Part shown: positions 18,220 to 27,627 of the stretch, piece after piece | Numbering within the stretch: position 1 is the first letter of the stretch | Layout of the letters: the number at the start of each line of letters is the position of its first letter | Assembly (NCBI GenBank): GCA_900596015.1 | Contig: UVIF01000002.1 | Location: 1-64,000, forward strand | Direction of reading: 5' to 3' | DNA length: 64,000 nucleotides | Source of the DNA: Pseudomonas viridiflava | GTDB taxonomy: Bacteria > Pseudomonadota > Gammaproteobacteria > Pseudomonadales > Pseudomonadaceae | Position numbers and translations under genes: made by a program | The notes under the pieces: model-generated | Seen by the model: the letters and a program-made list of their open reading frames with translations, nothing else | Database searches by the model: none | What the model was told of the DNA's origin: nothing

Positions 18220-18903
18220 ATGACGCGCGTACTGACCATCGAAGACGATGCCGTGACCGCCAGGGAGATCGTGGCGGAACTGAGCAGCCATGGCCTGCAG
18301 GTCGACTGGGTGGACAACGGCCGCGAAGGGCTGGTCAAGGCGGTGAGCGGCAATTACGACGTGATCACCCTTGATCGCATGCTGCCCGAGCTGGACGGCC
18401 TGGCCATCGTGACGACCCTGCGCACCATCGGGGTGAGCACGCCCATTCTGATGATCAGCGCGCTGTCCGATGTCGACGAGCGCGTACGCGGCCTGCGTGC
18501 CGGTGGCGATGACTACCTGACCAAGCCGTTCGCCTCGGACGAAATGGCGGCTCGCGTCGAGGTGCTGCTGCGCCGCAACAACCCCGTGGCCGCCACCGAC
18601 AACACGCTGCGCGTCGCCGACCTGACCCTGGACCTGATGACCCGCGAAGCCCGCCGTGGCGAGCAGGCGCTGAATCTGTTGCCCACCGAATACAAGCTGC
18701 TGGAATTTCTGATGCGCAATGCCGGGCAGATCCTGACGCGCATGATGATCTTCGAAGAAGTCTGGGGTTATCACTTCGATCCGGGCACCAATCTGATCGA
18801 CGTGCACATTGGCCGCTTGCGCAAGAAGATCGACCCACCGGGCACCGCACCGTTGATCAAGACCGTGCGAGGCTCCGGCTATGTCATTGCCGAACCTGTC
18901 TAA
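18220..18903 (+). CDS. OmpR-family response regulator
   Basis: This 227-residue regulator has a receiver domain with the acidic pair D9/D10, phospho-acceptor D52 and K102. An OmpR-type winged helix follows (about 128-225, with LLPTEYKLLEFL and VRGSGYV). The 3' end overlaps the downstream histidine kinase gene by 23 bases, so the two are partners. The ATG at 18220 gives the expected length; the longer upstream frame lacks similarity. The stimulus is unknown. Confidence 0.93.
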   Translation: MTRVLTIEDDAVTAREIVAELSSHGLQVDWVDNGREGLVKAVSGNYDVITLDRMLPELDGLAIVTTLRTIGVSTPILMISALSDVDERVRGLRAGGDDYLTKPFASDEMAARVEVLLRRNNPVAATDNTLRVADLTLDLMTREARRGEQALNLLPTEYKLLEFLMRNAGQILTRMMIFEEVWGYHFDPGTNLIDVHIGRLRKKIDPPGTAPLIKTVRGSGYVIAEPV

Positions 18904-20272
18904 AGGCTGGCGCTCTTCCAGCAGTCGGCTGCTGGCGCTGTACAGCTTTCTGTTCGTGGCCTGGAGCAGCATCCTCATGGGGGTGTTGTACTACGAGGTC
19001 TCGACCTACCTGGCCGACCTGGCGCGGCACTCCCTGATGCAGCGTCAACACCTCTTCTCGCGTTTCCACGGTGAAGCGTTGAACGAGGCCCTGGCTGCCA
19101 GCGAAGCATTCGATGATCGCACCTTCGATGCCTATGGCCTGTTCGACCTGCAACTGCGGCCGTTGTCCGGCCAACTGCTACAAGTGCCTCGCGGGCTGCC
19201 GCTGGACGGTCGCATCCACGACCTGGACAGCTGCGTGGACAGCGCCAACCCGCAGATGCCGCAGAACAGCTGCGACGCGGTGGCCATGCGTACCCTGGAC
19301 GGGCGCTGGCTGGTGCTGGTACGCGACAACGGTTCGTTGTTCGCGGTGACCCACATCATTCTGCGCGCATTGCTGTGGGGGATTTCACTGACGATCATTC
19401 CCGGTATCGCCGGCTGGCACCTGCTGCGGCGCAGGCCATTGCGGCGCATCCGCGCCATCGAGGCCCGTGCCGATGCCATCGTGGCCGGTGACCTGACCAC
19501 CCGCCTGCCGCTCTCCGACCGCCGCGACGAACTGGACATGCTGGCGGCGATCGTCAACACGATGCTTGAACGCATCGAGCAACTGATGATCGAGGTCAAG
19601 GGCGTCTGCGACAACATTGCCCATGACTTGCGTACTCCCCTGACCCGCCTGCGCGCCCAGCTGTATCGCATCCAGCAGGAAGCGCCGGCTGATTCGCGCC
19701 AGGCGTTGCAACTGGACGACGTGATCGCCGAAGCCGACACGCTGATGGCGCGCTTTCGCGGGCTGTTGCGCATCTCGGAAATCGAAGACCACCGCCGACG
19801 TTCCGGTTTCATTTCCTTCGACCCGCAGCCGCTGCTGCACGAATTGCACGATTTCTACCTGCCTTTGGCCGAAGACGAGGGCATCAATCTGCGTCTGGAC
19901 GTGCCGGACACGCTGCCGATGCTGCATGGCGATCGCGCGTTGCTGTTCGAAGCCGTGGGCAACCTGCTCAGCAATGCCATCAAGTTCACCCCCGCGCACG
20001 GCCTGGTAGTGCTCGGCGCCACGGCGGAAAACGGCGCCACGCGCGTGGAAATCAGCGACAGCGGGCCGGGTATCGCACCAGAGGAGCGCGAAGCGATCTT
20101 CCAACGCTTCTACCGTTGCGAAGCCGACGGCCAGCACAGCGGCTTCGGCCTGGGGCTGTCGATCGTTGCTGCGGTGGTCAAACTGCATGGGTTTACCCTC
20201 GAAGTGGGCAGCAGCGAACAAGGTGGCACGCGGATGACCCTGTGGTGCCGACAAAGCAAGGCATTGGTGTGA
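18881..20272 (+). CDS. Sensor histidine kinase
   Basis: This 463-residue membrane kinase has a first transmembrane helix at about 18-38, a periplasmic loop of ~115 residues with three cysteines (C118, C131 visible), and a second helix at about 157-178. It then has HAMP (180-235), HisKA with H248 in NIAHDLRTPL, and a HATPase domain with the N-box NLLSNAIKF and G-boxes DSGPGIAP and GFGLGLS. It should phosphorylate the overlapping OmpR-type regulator. A third gene encoding a pseudo-receiver regulator follows after 2 bases, making a three-gene operon. Confidence 0.93.
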   Translation: MSLPNLSKGWRSSSSRLLALYSFLFVAWSSILMGVLYYEVSTYLADLARHSLMQRQHLFSRFHGEALNEALAASEAFDDRTFDAYGLFDLQLRPLSGQLLQVPRGLPLDGRIHDLDSCVDSANPQMPQNSCDAVAMRTLDGRWLVLVRDNGSLFAVTHIILRALLWGISLTIIPGIAGWHLLRRRPLRRIRAIEARADAIVAGDLTTRLPLSDRRDELDMLAAIVNTMLERIEQLMIEVKGVCDNIAHDLRTPLTRLRAQLYRIQQEAPADSRQALQLDDVIAEADTLMARFRGLLRISEIEDHRRRSGFISFDPQPLLHELHDFYLPLAEDEGINLRLDVPDTLPMLHGDRALLFEAVGNLLSNAIKFTPAHGLVVLGATAENGATRVEISDSGPGIAPEEREAIFQRFYRCEADGQHSGFGLGLSIVAAVVKLHGFTLEVGSSEQGGTRMTLWCRQSKALV

Positions 20273-20274
20273 AC

Positions 20275-20937
20275 ATGAACCTGCTCTATATCAGCGACAC
20301 GCCCGACACCGCTCTGCAACGCGCACTGGCGGACCACGCCACGGTGCTGCACACGGTCGATACGGCCACAGCAGCGCAGGCGCTTGCGCAAGGTCCCTAT
20401 GGCTTCATCGTGCTGGCACTGGCACGCTCAGGCCACGGGGCGCTGGAACATTGCCTGGCCCACCGGGGCGAGGCTGCGGTGATGCTGTTGCTTGCCGACG
20501 ACGACCGTCAGGCCCGCATCGGCGCCCTGCGTGCCGGCGCCGATGCGTGCCTGGCGCAGCCGGTCGCCCCGGCTGAAGTGCTGGCCCGCCTGCAGGCACT
20601 GGCTCGTCCGCGACCGCGCGCAGCCACCCTGCCGCCCTCGCGCCTGTGGCTGTCACCCTCGCGGCTGATGGTTGGACGAGGCAAGCGCCAGCAGAGCCTG
20701 ACCGTCAGCGAGCATCGCTTGCTGGCGATGCTGGCGAGCAACCCCGGCGCGGTCAGTCGGCAATCGATCGAGCAACAGTTGTGGGGCGCAGGCCAGGCGT
20801 CGAAGACGGCGCTGATCGAACGGCACGTGTGCAACCTTCGTCGCAAGCTAGCCCAACTCGATTGCCCCGAGGCCCTGCAGACCCTGCGCGGCTTCGGCTA
20901 CAGTCTGGCCGAGCCGCTGCTGCTGCGCGCCGACTGA
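20275..20937 (+). CDS. Pseudo-receiver winged-helix regulator
   Basis: This 220-residue protein is shaped like an OmpR-family response regulator but has lost the phosphorylation chemistry. The acidic pair after beta-1 is absent, the phospho-acceptor position aligns with A48 (IVLALARSG), and the conserved lysine aligns with Q95 (CLAQPV). The C-terminal winged helix (about 125-218, SEHRLLAML, RHVCNLRRKL, LRGFGYSL) is intact. It lies 2 bases after the histidine kinase and is surely co-transcribed. It may bind DNA constitutively or heterodimerise with the true regulator of the operon. Confidence 0.85.
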   Translation: MNLLYISDTPDTALQRALADHATVLHTVDTATAAQALAQGPYGFIVLALARSGHGALEHCLAHRGEAAVMLLLADDDRQARIGALRAGADACLAQPVAPAEVLARLQALARPRPRAATLPPSRLWLSPSRLMVGRGKRQQSLTVSEHRLLAMLASNPGAVSRQSIEQQLWGAGQASKTALIERHVCNLRRKLAQLDCPEALQTLRGFGYSLAEPLLLRAD

Positions 20938-20952
20938 GCGAGCCCAGGGCCC

Positions 20953-22056
20953 TCAGCGGGCGCGGGTCATGCAGCGGGCGTAGCGCTCGTCCACCCGTTG
21001 GGCGAACCAGGCCGTGGTCAGATTGCGGGTGATCTTCGGGCTCTGCAGTTTGATGCCCGGCAGGATCGCCCGTGGAACCGGCTTGCCAGCGGCCTTGTCA
21101 GCCAGGGCGAAGGTGCGCTGGAACAGCGTGGTCTGTTCGAAATCCAGGGTTTCACCCTCCTCGAGGGCACGGCGAATGTCGCGGTCGTTCATGTTCAAGC
21201 GGTTGCCGAGATTGCGTACCGCCAACTCGGTGTTGCTGGCAGCGCTGGAGTCGTAGCGGATCAGGTCGCCGTCGAGCGCCAGACGGCCGCCTGACAATTG
21301 ATTCACCGCATTCTGGAACGCCGCGTTGCGGCTTGCGTACCAGCCGGCATTGAAATCGGCGAAGCGGTACAGCGGCCGTTCGTAGCTGGCTGGATAGCCG
21401 AGCAGATGGGCGATGCCGAAGTACATGCCACCGCGCCGGGTGAACACCTCGCGGCGAATCGAACCGTCCACTGTGTAGGGGTAGCGCGCGCGGTGCTTCT
21501 CGGCGAAGTCGATGCTGACCTGCATCGGTCCGCCGGTGCGGACGGGATTGAAGGTGCCGAACAGCTGCCTGCCCAGAGGCACCATGCCGGTGAAATCGTC
21601 GAAGATTTCACTGAGCTGTTTCTCCGAGCGTGCGGCCTCCAGGCGTTGTGCATAGGACTTGCCGTCGCCCGAGCGAATGCCCAGCGCAGCGTCGACGAGA
21701 AAGCCAGGCACATGCACGCGGCCGGCGCGGCGGTCGATTTCCTGGCGGGCGATCTTGCCCAGCCCCGGCACGCTGGGGTCGACCTGGAAGGTGGATTCCT
21801 GCTCGGCCACGGCCAGCACCGCGCACAGATTTTCATCGCTGCCGGGGATGCCCTGCACGTTCAAGGCCGTTTCGATATCGGCAGCCCAGCCTTCGCGGTC
21901 CGTGACCTTGGCGGGCAACAGTTGCACGAGCCTGGCACGCACCTGTTCGGGCGAAGGTGCCGGGGGTTGGTTGCTGCGTTGGCTGGAACAGGCGGCGAGC
22001 AATACAAGGAGGATGCTCAGTGCGCCATGGCGCACGGCGAGCCGGCTTGTGGACAT
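20953..22056 (-). CDS. DUF1615 lipoprotein
   Basis: This 367-residue protein has a lipoprotein signal (LLVLLAACSS, lipobox cysteine about residue 24) and matches the DUF1615 family of proteobacterial envelope lipoproteins. The segment CAVLAVAEQESTFQVDPSVPGLG (seen as AEQESTF) resembles the catalytic-glutamate region of lytic transglycosylases, so a peptidoglycan-related role is possible but unproven. The ATG at 22056 gives a proper signal peptide; the longer upstream frame does not. It diverges from the CPPGxCxC gene. Confidence 0.82.
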   Translation of the reverse strand: MSTSRLAVRHGALSILLVLLAACSSQRSNQPPAPSPEQVRARLVQLLPAKVTDREGWAADIETALNVQGIPGSDENLCAVLAVAEQESTFQVDPSVPGLGKIARQEIDRRAGRVHVPGFLVDAALGIRSGDGKSYAQRLEAARSEKQLSEIFDDFTGMVPLGRQLFGTFNPVRTGGPMQVSIDFAEKHRARYPYTVDGSIRREVFTRRGGMYFGIAHLLGYPASYERPLYRFADFNAGWYASRNAAFQNAVNQLSGGRLALDGDLIRYDSSAASNTELAVRNLGNRLNMNDRDIRRALEEGETLDFEQTTLFQRTFALADKAAGKPVPRAILPGIKLQSPKITRNLTTAWFAQRVDERYARCMTRAR

Positions 22057-22158
22057 GTAAGGCCTTGGGAACGGATGGATTTGCGCCAGTATGGACGAGG
22101 TCCCGGCATGTCGACACCCCCAGTGCAAATACCCCGCAGTCTGGCTATGCTTGCGCTC

Positions 22159-22557
22159 ATGACCATGGCCCCTGCCACTCGCCAACCCTGCCCACCCGGC
22201 GCTTGCATCTGCGAGCGCGAACGCCTGCACGCGGTTCCCGACGCCGACCTGCGCATCCTGCGCCTGACCCGCGATGAAGAAAAGCGCCTGCTCGAACGGC
22301 TCGAGAACGTGGAAAGCCTGGACGAGCTGCGGCGCTTGCAGCAGCGCATCTTCGACCAGCTTGGCCTGCGTGTCGAAGTCACGCCCGGCTCAGGCACCGT
22401 GCGCAGCATGCGTGGCATCGCTATCCAGATCGACGTGCTGCCAGGACTGTGCCGCAAGACGCGGCAAGCAATCCCGGCCGCCATCCGTCGTGGCCTGGAA
22501 AAGAACCCCCAGGTGGCCTACCGGCTGCTCGACGCCCACGACCTGCTCGGCGGCTGA
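22159..22557 (+). CDS. Conserved hypothetical with N-terminal CPPGxCxC motif
   Basis: This 132-residue soluble protein begins with a cysteine cluster, CPPGACICERE, followed by a charged helical region (EEKRLLERLENVESLDELRR). The start is uncertain: ATG at 22159 or 22165 follow a -10-like TATGCT closely and lack a ribosome binding site, so translation may be nearly leaderless, while ATG at 22108 would add 17 residues. The cysteine motif could bind metal or Fe-S. No family name is assigned. Confidence 0.65.
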   Translation: MTMAPATRQPCPPGACICERERLHAVPDADLRILRLTRDEEKRLLERLENVESLDELRRLQQRIFDQLGLRVEVTPGSGTVRSMRGIAIQIDVLPGLCRKTRQAIPAAIRRGLEKNPQVAYRLLDAHDLLGG

Positions 22558-22646
22558 CGGGAGCTGGCACGGAATCTGCTCCACCCCTGTCAATCAGTGT
22601 CGAAACGCCATGTTTTCGTCACTCTTTCCGAACAGACGGGGTTGGC

Positions 22647-23420
22647 ATGGACACACGTTTTTCTTGCACCGGTTGTGGCAAATGCTGCAGCGACCATCAC
22701 GTACCGCTGACGCTGTCCGAGGCCCGCCATTGGGCGGAAGATGGCGGCCAGTTGATCGTATTGCTCGAAGCCTTCCTGGAAAACGGCCCCGGCCTGCATA
22801 GCCTGAACCTCAGCCACGCGCAACAGGAACATGCCAGACGGCGCTCGCTGCCCGTGCTGTGCGGCAGCGCGCCCGCCTACGTCTCGATCACCTTCGCCGC
22901 CTACAACGTCGGGCCCTGTCGCAATCTGAATGCGGACAATCGCTGCGGCATCTATGCCGAGCGGCCGCTGGTGTGCCGGATCTATCCGATGGAGATCAAC
23001 CCGCACATACCACTGCGCCCGGACATGAAGGATTGCCCGACCGAAGCCTGGGCCACCGGGCCGGCGTTGATTGCCGGTGGGCAACTGGTCGACGCGCCGC
23101 TGGCCGCGTTGATCGAGCGCTCGCGCCAGGCTGACCGTGACGACATCGCTGCCAAGGCGCAGGTGTGCGCGCAGCTGGGTATCCACACCGCTGCGCTCAA
23201 GGGCGATGGCTTCACCACTTACCTGCCGCCGCCTGCCGCTTTCCTCGCGGCGCTGCGCGAAGTCGACACCATGCCGATGCTGGCAAACAACTTGTCGACG
23301 CGCTGGGACCTGCACGTGCCGGATGAGGACCTGGCACGGCGCCTGGCCGAAACCGGCGCGATGATCGCCGCTATCCTGGCCGACGACGCCATGTTCATTT
23401 CGCTGCGCCGCGCGGCCTGA
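22647..23420 (+). CDS. YkgJ-type cysteine-cluster protein
   Basis: This 257-residue cytoplasmic protein has the YkgJ (CxxCxxCC) signature: CTGCGKCC at residues ~7-14, then CRNLNADNRCGIYAERPLVCRIYP (seen as CGIYAERP and CRIYP). Proteins of this type are predicted to bind zinc or an Fe-S cluster, and their roles are mostly unknown. The ATG at 22647 was chosen because the cysteine cluster begins seven residues later. The TonB receptor gene with a Zur-type operator follows 81 bases downstream; whether transcription continues is unclear. Confidence 0.85.
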   Translation: MDTRFSCTGCGKCCSDHHVPLTLSEARHWAEDGGQLIVLLEAFLENGPGLHSLNLSHAQQEHARRRSLPVLCGSAPAYVSITFAAYNVGPCRNLNADNRCGIYAERPLVCRIYPMEINPHIPLRPDMKDCPTEAWATGPALIAGGQLVDAPLAALIERSRQADRDDIAAKAQVCAQLGIHTAALKGDGFTTYLPPPAAFLAALREVDTMPMLANNLSTRWDLHVPDEDLARRLAETGAMIAAILADDAMFISLRRAA

Positions 23421-23465
23421 GCACCGCAAACGCATGGATGGGAGATGCATGACACGAATCATTAC

Positions 23466-23478
23466 GTTATATTATAAC
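23466..23478 (+). promoter_or_regulatory. Zur box core (zinc-uptake regulator operator)
   Basis: GTTATATTATAAC is a perfect match to the palindromic GTTATA-N-TATAAC core of gammaproteobacterial Zur boxes. It sits 23 bases before the ATG of the TonB receptor gene, where bound Zur would block transcription. A degenerate second ATAAC half-site and a -10-like CATAAT (23484-23489) follow. This predicts induction of the receptor under zinc starvation. Confidence 0.72.
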
Positions 23479-23501
23479 CATAACATAATGGATTGTTGCA
23501 C

Positions 23502-25613
23502 ATGCGCTCACCTCGTTTTGCCCCCATGGCCAGCCTCGCCTTCAGCGTATTGGGGATGCCCGTCTACGCCGAAACCTCGCCCGAAACCCTCGAACTGGAA
23601 GCCATCAGCGTCACAGCGGGTGGCGATATGGAAACCGCGACCGGTCCGGTTACCGGCTACCGCGCGACCCGTTCGGGCAGCGCGACCAAGACCGATACCG
23701 CGATCAAGGACATTCCCCAAGCGGTCAGCGTGATCCCGGTCCAGGTGCTTCAGGACCTGGGCAGCAGCAATGTCGAACGCGCCCTGCAATACGCCGGTGG
23801 TGTATCCCAGCAGAACAACTTCGGCGGACTGACGCTGTACGAATACAGCGTACGCGGCTTCAGCACCTCGGAATTCTACCGCGACGGTTTCAGCGCCAAC
23901 CGTGGCTACCCTGCGACCCCGGACGTCTCCAGCATCGAGCGCATCGAGGTGCTCAAGGGGCCGGCCGCCAGCCTGTACGGACGTGGCGATCCAGGGGGTA
24001 CGGTCAACATCGTCAGCAAGAAACCACAGGCCGAGTCATTCGCGCGCTTGTATGGCAGCGCCGGCTCCTGGGACCGCTATCGCACCAGCCTTGACCTGAA
24101 CACACCTCTGGATGCCGAAGGCCAGGTGCTCAGCCGGGTCAATCTGGCGGTGGAAGCCAACCACAGCTTCCGCGACCATGTGCAGAGCAAGCGGGTGTAC
24201 GTGGCACCTTCGCTGAGCTGGCAGCTGGACCCGGACACCTCGTTACTGGTAGAGACCGAGCTGGTGCGCCACCAATCGGTGTTCGACCGCGGTGTGGTAG
24301 CGCCGGGCAACGGATGGGGTGGAGGCTCGCGCCGGACCTTTCTCGGCGAGCCGAACGACGGCTTCATCGACAACGACAACAACCGCATCCAGGCCGCGCT
24401 GGAACATCGGCTCAACGACGACTGGCAACTGCGCGTGGCCAGCCATTACAAGCAGGGCGAGCTGAGCGGCGATGCCAGTGAGGCACGCGCGCTCAACGCC
24501 GACGGGCATACGGTCAATCGGCGCTTTCGCGAGCGTGACATGGACTGGCACGACAGCATCAGCCAGGTCGAGCTGCGCGGTTTCCTCGACACGGCCAGCG
24601 TGCAGCATGAACTGTTGATCGGCAGCGAGTACGAGGATTACCGCAAGAACGAACGGGTGACCGCGACCGCAGGCGCCTACCGGATCGACATCTTCGACCC
24701 GGTGTACGGCCAGCCCAAACCTACAGGCGCGCGGTCCGGCTCGGATTTTCGCGAGCATGTGCGCAGCCACGCGCTGAACCTGCAGGACCAACTGGTGTTC
24801 AGCGACCAACTGCGCGGCATGCTGGGCGCGCGCTATGAACATTTCGAACAGCGCATTGCCGACTACACCACTGGCAATCGCAACCTGCAGCGCCAGGACG
24901 CCCTCACCCAGCGCGCCGGACTGCTCTACCAACTCACCCCGCAATGGGCGCTGTTCGCCAATGCCTCGACGTCGTTCAAGCCCAACAGCGGGCTAGATGC
25001 GCGCGGCAAATCGTTCGACCCGGAAGAAGGCATGGGCTACGAGGCCGGGCTAAAGGCTGAGCTGTTCGACGAGCGCCTGAGCGCGACCCTGGCGGCGTTT
25101 CACATCGACAAGGAGAACGTGCTGGCGCTGGACCCGGCGAGCAACCTCAATCGCGCCATCGGCAAGGCACGCAGCCAGGGCGTCGACTTGCAGTTCAGCG
25201 GCCAGCTGACCGATGCATTGCGCGTGATCGGCGCCTACGCCTGGATCGATGCCGAAGTCACCGAGGGCGACGCCAGCGTGCCCAAGGGCAGCCGCCTGCT
25301 GGGCGTGGCCCGCAACAGCGCCAGCCTGCTGGGCGTCTATGCGTTTCAGGACGGGCCGTTGCGCGGCTCCGATATCGGCGCCGCGTTTACCTATGTAGGG
25401 GATCGGTCCGGCGAATCAGGGGGGAATTTCGAGTTGCCTGCCTATCACACGGTCGATTTGCTTGCGCATTACAAGGCCAGCGACAAGGTCACCCTGGGGG
25501 TCAACTTGAACAACCTGTTCGACGAGAGGTACTTCGAGCGATCCTACAGCAACTACTGGGCGATGCCCGGCGAGCCGCGCAACCTGACCTTGAGCGTGGC
25601 AGTGGATCTGTAG
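23502..25613 (+). CDS. TonB-dependent receptor, probably zinc/metallophore
   Basis: This 703-residue outer-membrane receptor has a signal peptide (cleavage near VYAETSP), a plug domain (about 45-155, with DIPQAVSVIPVQVL and RIEVLKGPAASLYGRGDPGG-like segments) and a 22-strand barrel ending in a typical C-terminal region, LNNLFDERYF. It is of the siderophore-receptor subfamily. No iron-regulator box was seen; instead a perfect Zur-box core overlaps the promoter. By analogy with Zur-controlled receptors such as the pseudopaline receptor of P. aeruginosa, it may import a zinc-metallophore complex. No metallophore biosynthesis gene is adjacent. A Shine-Dalgarno is not evident at ATG 23502. Confidence 0.88.
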   Translation: MRSPRFAPMASLAFSVLGMPVYAETSPETLELEAISVTAGGDMETATGPVTGYRATRSGSATKTDTAIKDIPQAVSVIPVQVLQDLGSSNVERALQYAGGVSQQNNFGGLTLYEYSVRGFSTSEFYRDGFSANRGYPATPDVSSIERIEVLKGPAASLYGRGDPGGTVNIVSKKPQAESFARLYGSAGSWDRYRTSLDLNTPLDAEGQVLSRVNLAVEANHSFRDHVQSKRVYVAPSLSWQLDPDTSLLVETELVRHQSVFDRGVVAPGNGWGGGSRRTFLGEPNDGFIDNDNNRIQAALEHRLNDDWQLRVASHYKQGELSGDASEARALNADGHTVNRRFRERDMDWHDSISQVELRGFLDTASVQHELLIGSEYEDYRKNERVTATAGAYRIDIFDPVYGQPKPTGARSGSDFREHVRSHALNLQDQLVFSDQLRGMLGARYEHFEQRIADYTTGNRNLQRQDALTQRAGLLYQLTPQWALFANASTSFKPNSGLDARGKSFDPEEGMGYEAGLKAELFDERLSATLAAFHIDKENVLALDPASNLNRAIGKARSQGVDLQFSGQLTDALRVIGAYAWIDAEVTEGDASVPKGSRLLGVARNSASLLGVYAFQDGPLRGSDIGAAFTYVGDRSGESGGNFELPAYHTVDLLAHYKASDKVTLGVNLNNLFDERYFERSYSNYWAMPGEPRNLTLSVAVDL

Positions 25614-25632
25614 ACAGCGCTTGCCAGGACGA

Positions 25633-25653
25633 CGGCCTTGTCTCTCAAGGCCG
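25633..25653. terminator. Hairpin between convergent genes
   Basis: A perfect 8-base stem, CGGCCTTG / CAAGGCCG, with a 5-base loop lies between the converging TonB receptor and chemoreceptor genes. There is no T run on either side, so it may act with Rho or as a transcript-stabilising hairpin. Confidence 0.45.
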
Positions 25654-25676
25654 CCCTACCGGCGCATGCTCAGGCG

Positions 25677-27569
25677 TCAGATACGGAAACTGCCAACCAA
25701 TTGCTTGAGGCGCAGCGCCTGCTGTTCGAGGTCGGCGCATGCACGCAGGGTGGACTGCAGGTTTTCCACACCTTCCTGATTGAGCGTGTTGATCTCGGTG
25801 ATATCGACGTTGATCGATTCCACCACGGCGGTCTGCTCTTCGGTGGCGGTGGCTACCGACTGGTTCATGCCGTCGATCTCGCCGATGCGCTGGGTCACGC
25901 TGACCAGACGCTCACCGGCCTGGTTGGCGATGGTGACGCTGGACTCGCTCTGGCCCTGGCTTTCGTTCATCAGGATGACCGCCTGGCGTGCACCCACCTG
26001 CAACTGCTCGATCATGCCTTGAACCTGCTGTGCCGATTCCTGGGTGCGGTGCGCAAGGTTGCGAACTTCGTCGGCGACCACGGCAAAGCCCCGACCGGCT
26101 TCGCCGGCGCGCGCTGCTTCGATTGCCGCGTTGAGCGCAAGCAGATTGGTCTGCTGTGAAATGCTGGTGATCACTTCCAGAATCTGACCGATGTTGACGG
26201 TGCTGGCATTCAGGCTTTCGATGTTGCTGCACGAGCCGCTGATCTTCTGCGATAGCACGTTCATGGCACTGATGGTCTGGCCGACCACCGCCTGACCATC
26301 GGCGGCCAGATTGCGCGCGGCACTGGAGTGCTGCGAAGCCAGGGCGGCGTTCTGGGCGATTTCCTGCGCGGCGGCGCCCAGTTCGTTGATGGCGGCGGCC
26401 ACGCTGCTGGTGCGGTTGACCTGCTGATCGGAGTTGAGCATCGAGGAATTGGAGGCGCTGACCACGCGCAGCGCCACTTCGTTGACCTGGCCGGTGGCCG
26501 ACGCCACCTCGCGGATCGAGTCATGGATACGCTCGACGAAACGGTTGAACGACAGCGCCAGGGCGCCGAACTCGTCGGCGCTGTGCAGGGTGAGTCGACG
26601 GGTCAGGTCGCCCTCGCCTTCGGCGATGTCGTGCATGGCCCGGCCCATTGCGTGCAGCGGTTGCATCAGCAAGCGAATCAGCATGCCAAGCAGGGCGATG
26701 GTGAGGACCACGGCAATGACCGTAGCGATCACCGCGGAGCTGCGAAACTGGCTGAGCATCGAGTAGGCCTTGGCCTTGTCCATGCTCAGGCCGATGTACC
26801 AGTCGACCGAAGGCAGCCCCTCGACCTTGGCGAAGGTGACGATGGACGGACGGCCATCGCGTTCGACCTCGGTGACGTCGCTACCGATGGGCGGTGTGTG
26901 CTGCGGGTACACGTCCTTGAGTGACTTCATCACCAACTGGTTGTCGGGGTGGACCAGGATCTTGCCGTCGGCGCTGACCAGAAAGGCGTAGCCACTGCCG
27001 TCGAAGTCCAGCGAGTTGATGGTCTTGACCAGTGTCTCGAGGCTCAGATCGCCCCCTACTACACCGACCGGCTGACCATTGGCGCTCAGCGAGGGGGTGG
27101 CAATGGTGAGGATGGTCTTGCCGTTCGCGGCATCGACGTAAGGTTCGGTGAGGATGGTCCGGCGCGCGTTCATGGCGTCGGTGTACCAGGGACGGGTTCG
27201 CGCATCGTAGCCTTCGGGCATGGTATCGGGCGGCTCGAGGAAGTAATCTCCCGAGACATTGCCGAGGTAGGCAAACTCGAAGTTGGCCAGCAAGGTTTTC
27301 TGCTTGAGCAGCGCGCCTATGGCCTCGGGGCTGGGGTTGAGAGCAACGCTCTCGGCCAGGGTCTCGGCCAGCAGAATACGCCCAGAGAGCCAGTGCTGAA
27401 TGTTCGTGGCAGTGCCACTGCCCATTTCGTGCAGGTAGCTTTCCAGGTCGGCGCGGATGGCGTTGCGCTGCAGGTAATCGTTATAGAACGTGAACAGCGC
27501 GAATGCTGCGGTCACGATGAGCGAAGCGGCCAGGAGAATCTTGTGGCTGAATTTCAAGGTTTTTTGCAT
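25677..27569 (-). CDS. Methyl-accepting chemotaxis protein, dCache amino-acid type
   Basis: This 630-residue chemoreceptor has transmembrane helices at about 10-30 and 285-310, a periplasmic double-Cache domain, HAMP and a cytoplasmic signalling domain with the hairpin tip [19 protein letters not shown]. The amino-acid-binding dCache_1AA residues are all visible (Y121, R126, W128, Y129, Y144, D146, D174), matching PctA-type receptors, so it probably senses amino acids. A near-perfect sigma-28 promoter lies 25 bases upstream of the ribosome-binding region. The ATG at 27569 was selected because upstream residues would precede that promoter. Confidence 0.93.
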   Translation of the reverse strand: MQKTLKFSHKILLAASLIVTAAFALFTFYNDYLQRNAIRADLESYLHEMGSGTATNIQHWLSGRILLAETLAESVALNPSPEAIGALLKQKTLLANFEFAYLGNVSGDYFLEPPDTMPEGYDARTRPWYTDAMNARRTILTEPYVDAANGKTILTIATPSLSANGQPVGVVGGDLSLETLVKTINSLDFDGSGYAFLVSADGKILVHPDNQLVMKSLKDVYPQHTPPIGSDVTEVERDGRPSIVTFAKVEGLPSVDWYIGLSMDKAKAYSMLSQFRSSAVIATVIAVVLTIALLGMLIRLLMQPLHAMGRAMHDIAEGEGDLTRRLTLHSADEFGALALSFNRFVERIHDSIREVASATGQVNEVALRVVSASNSSMLNSDQQVNRTSSVAAAINELGAAAQEIAQNAALASQHSSAARNLAADGQAVVGQTISAMNVLSQKISGSCSNIESLNASTVNIGQILEVITSISQQTNLLALNAAIEAARAGEAGRGFAVVADEVRNLAHRTQESAQQVQGMIEQLQVGARQAVILMNESQGQSESSVTIANQAGERLVSVTQRIGEIDGMNQSVATATEEQTAVVESINVDITEINTLNQEGVENLQSTLRACADLEQQALRLKQLVGSFRI

Positions 27570-27600
27570 GGCCGGTAGGTCCGCTGTGAGGTTGCACGGG

Positions 27601-27627
27601 CTATCGGCAAATGTGTGACAGTATTTA
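27601..27627 (-). promoter_or_regulatory. Sigma-28 (FliA) promoter of the chemoreceptor gene
   Basis: On the minus strand, TAAA (27624-27627), 15 bases and GCCGATAG (27601-27608) match the FliA consensus TAAA-N15-GCCGATAA at all but the last base. Start of transcription would fall about 25 bases before the chemoreceptor ATG. This places the receptor in the late flagellar regulon driven by the fliA gene at the right end of the window. Confidence 0.8.
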
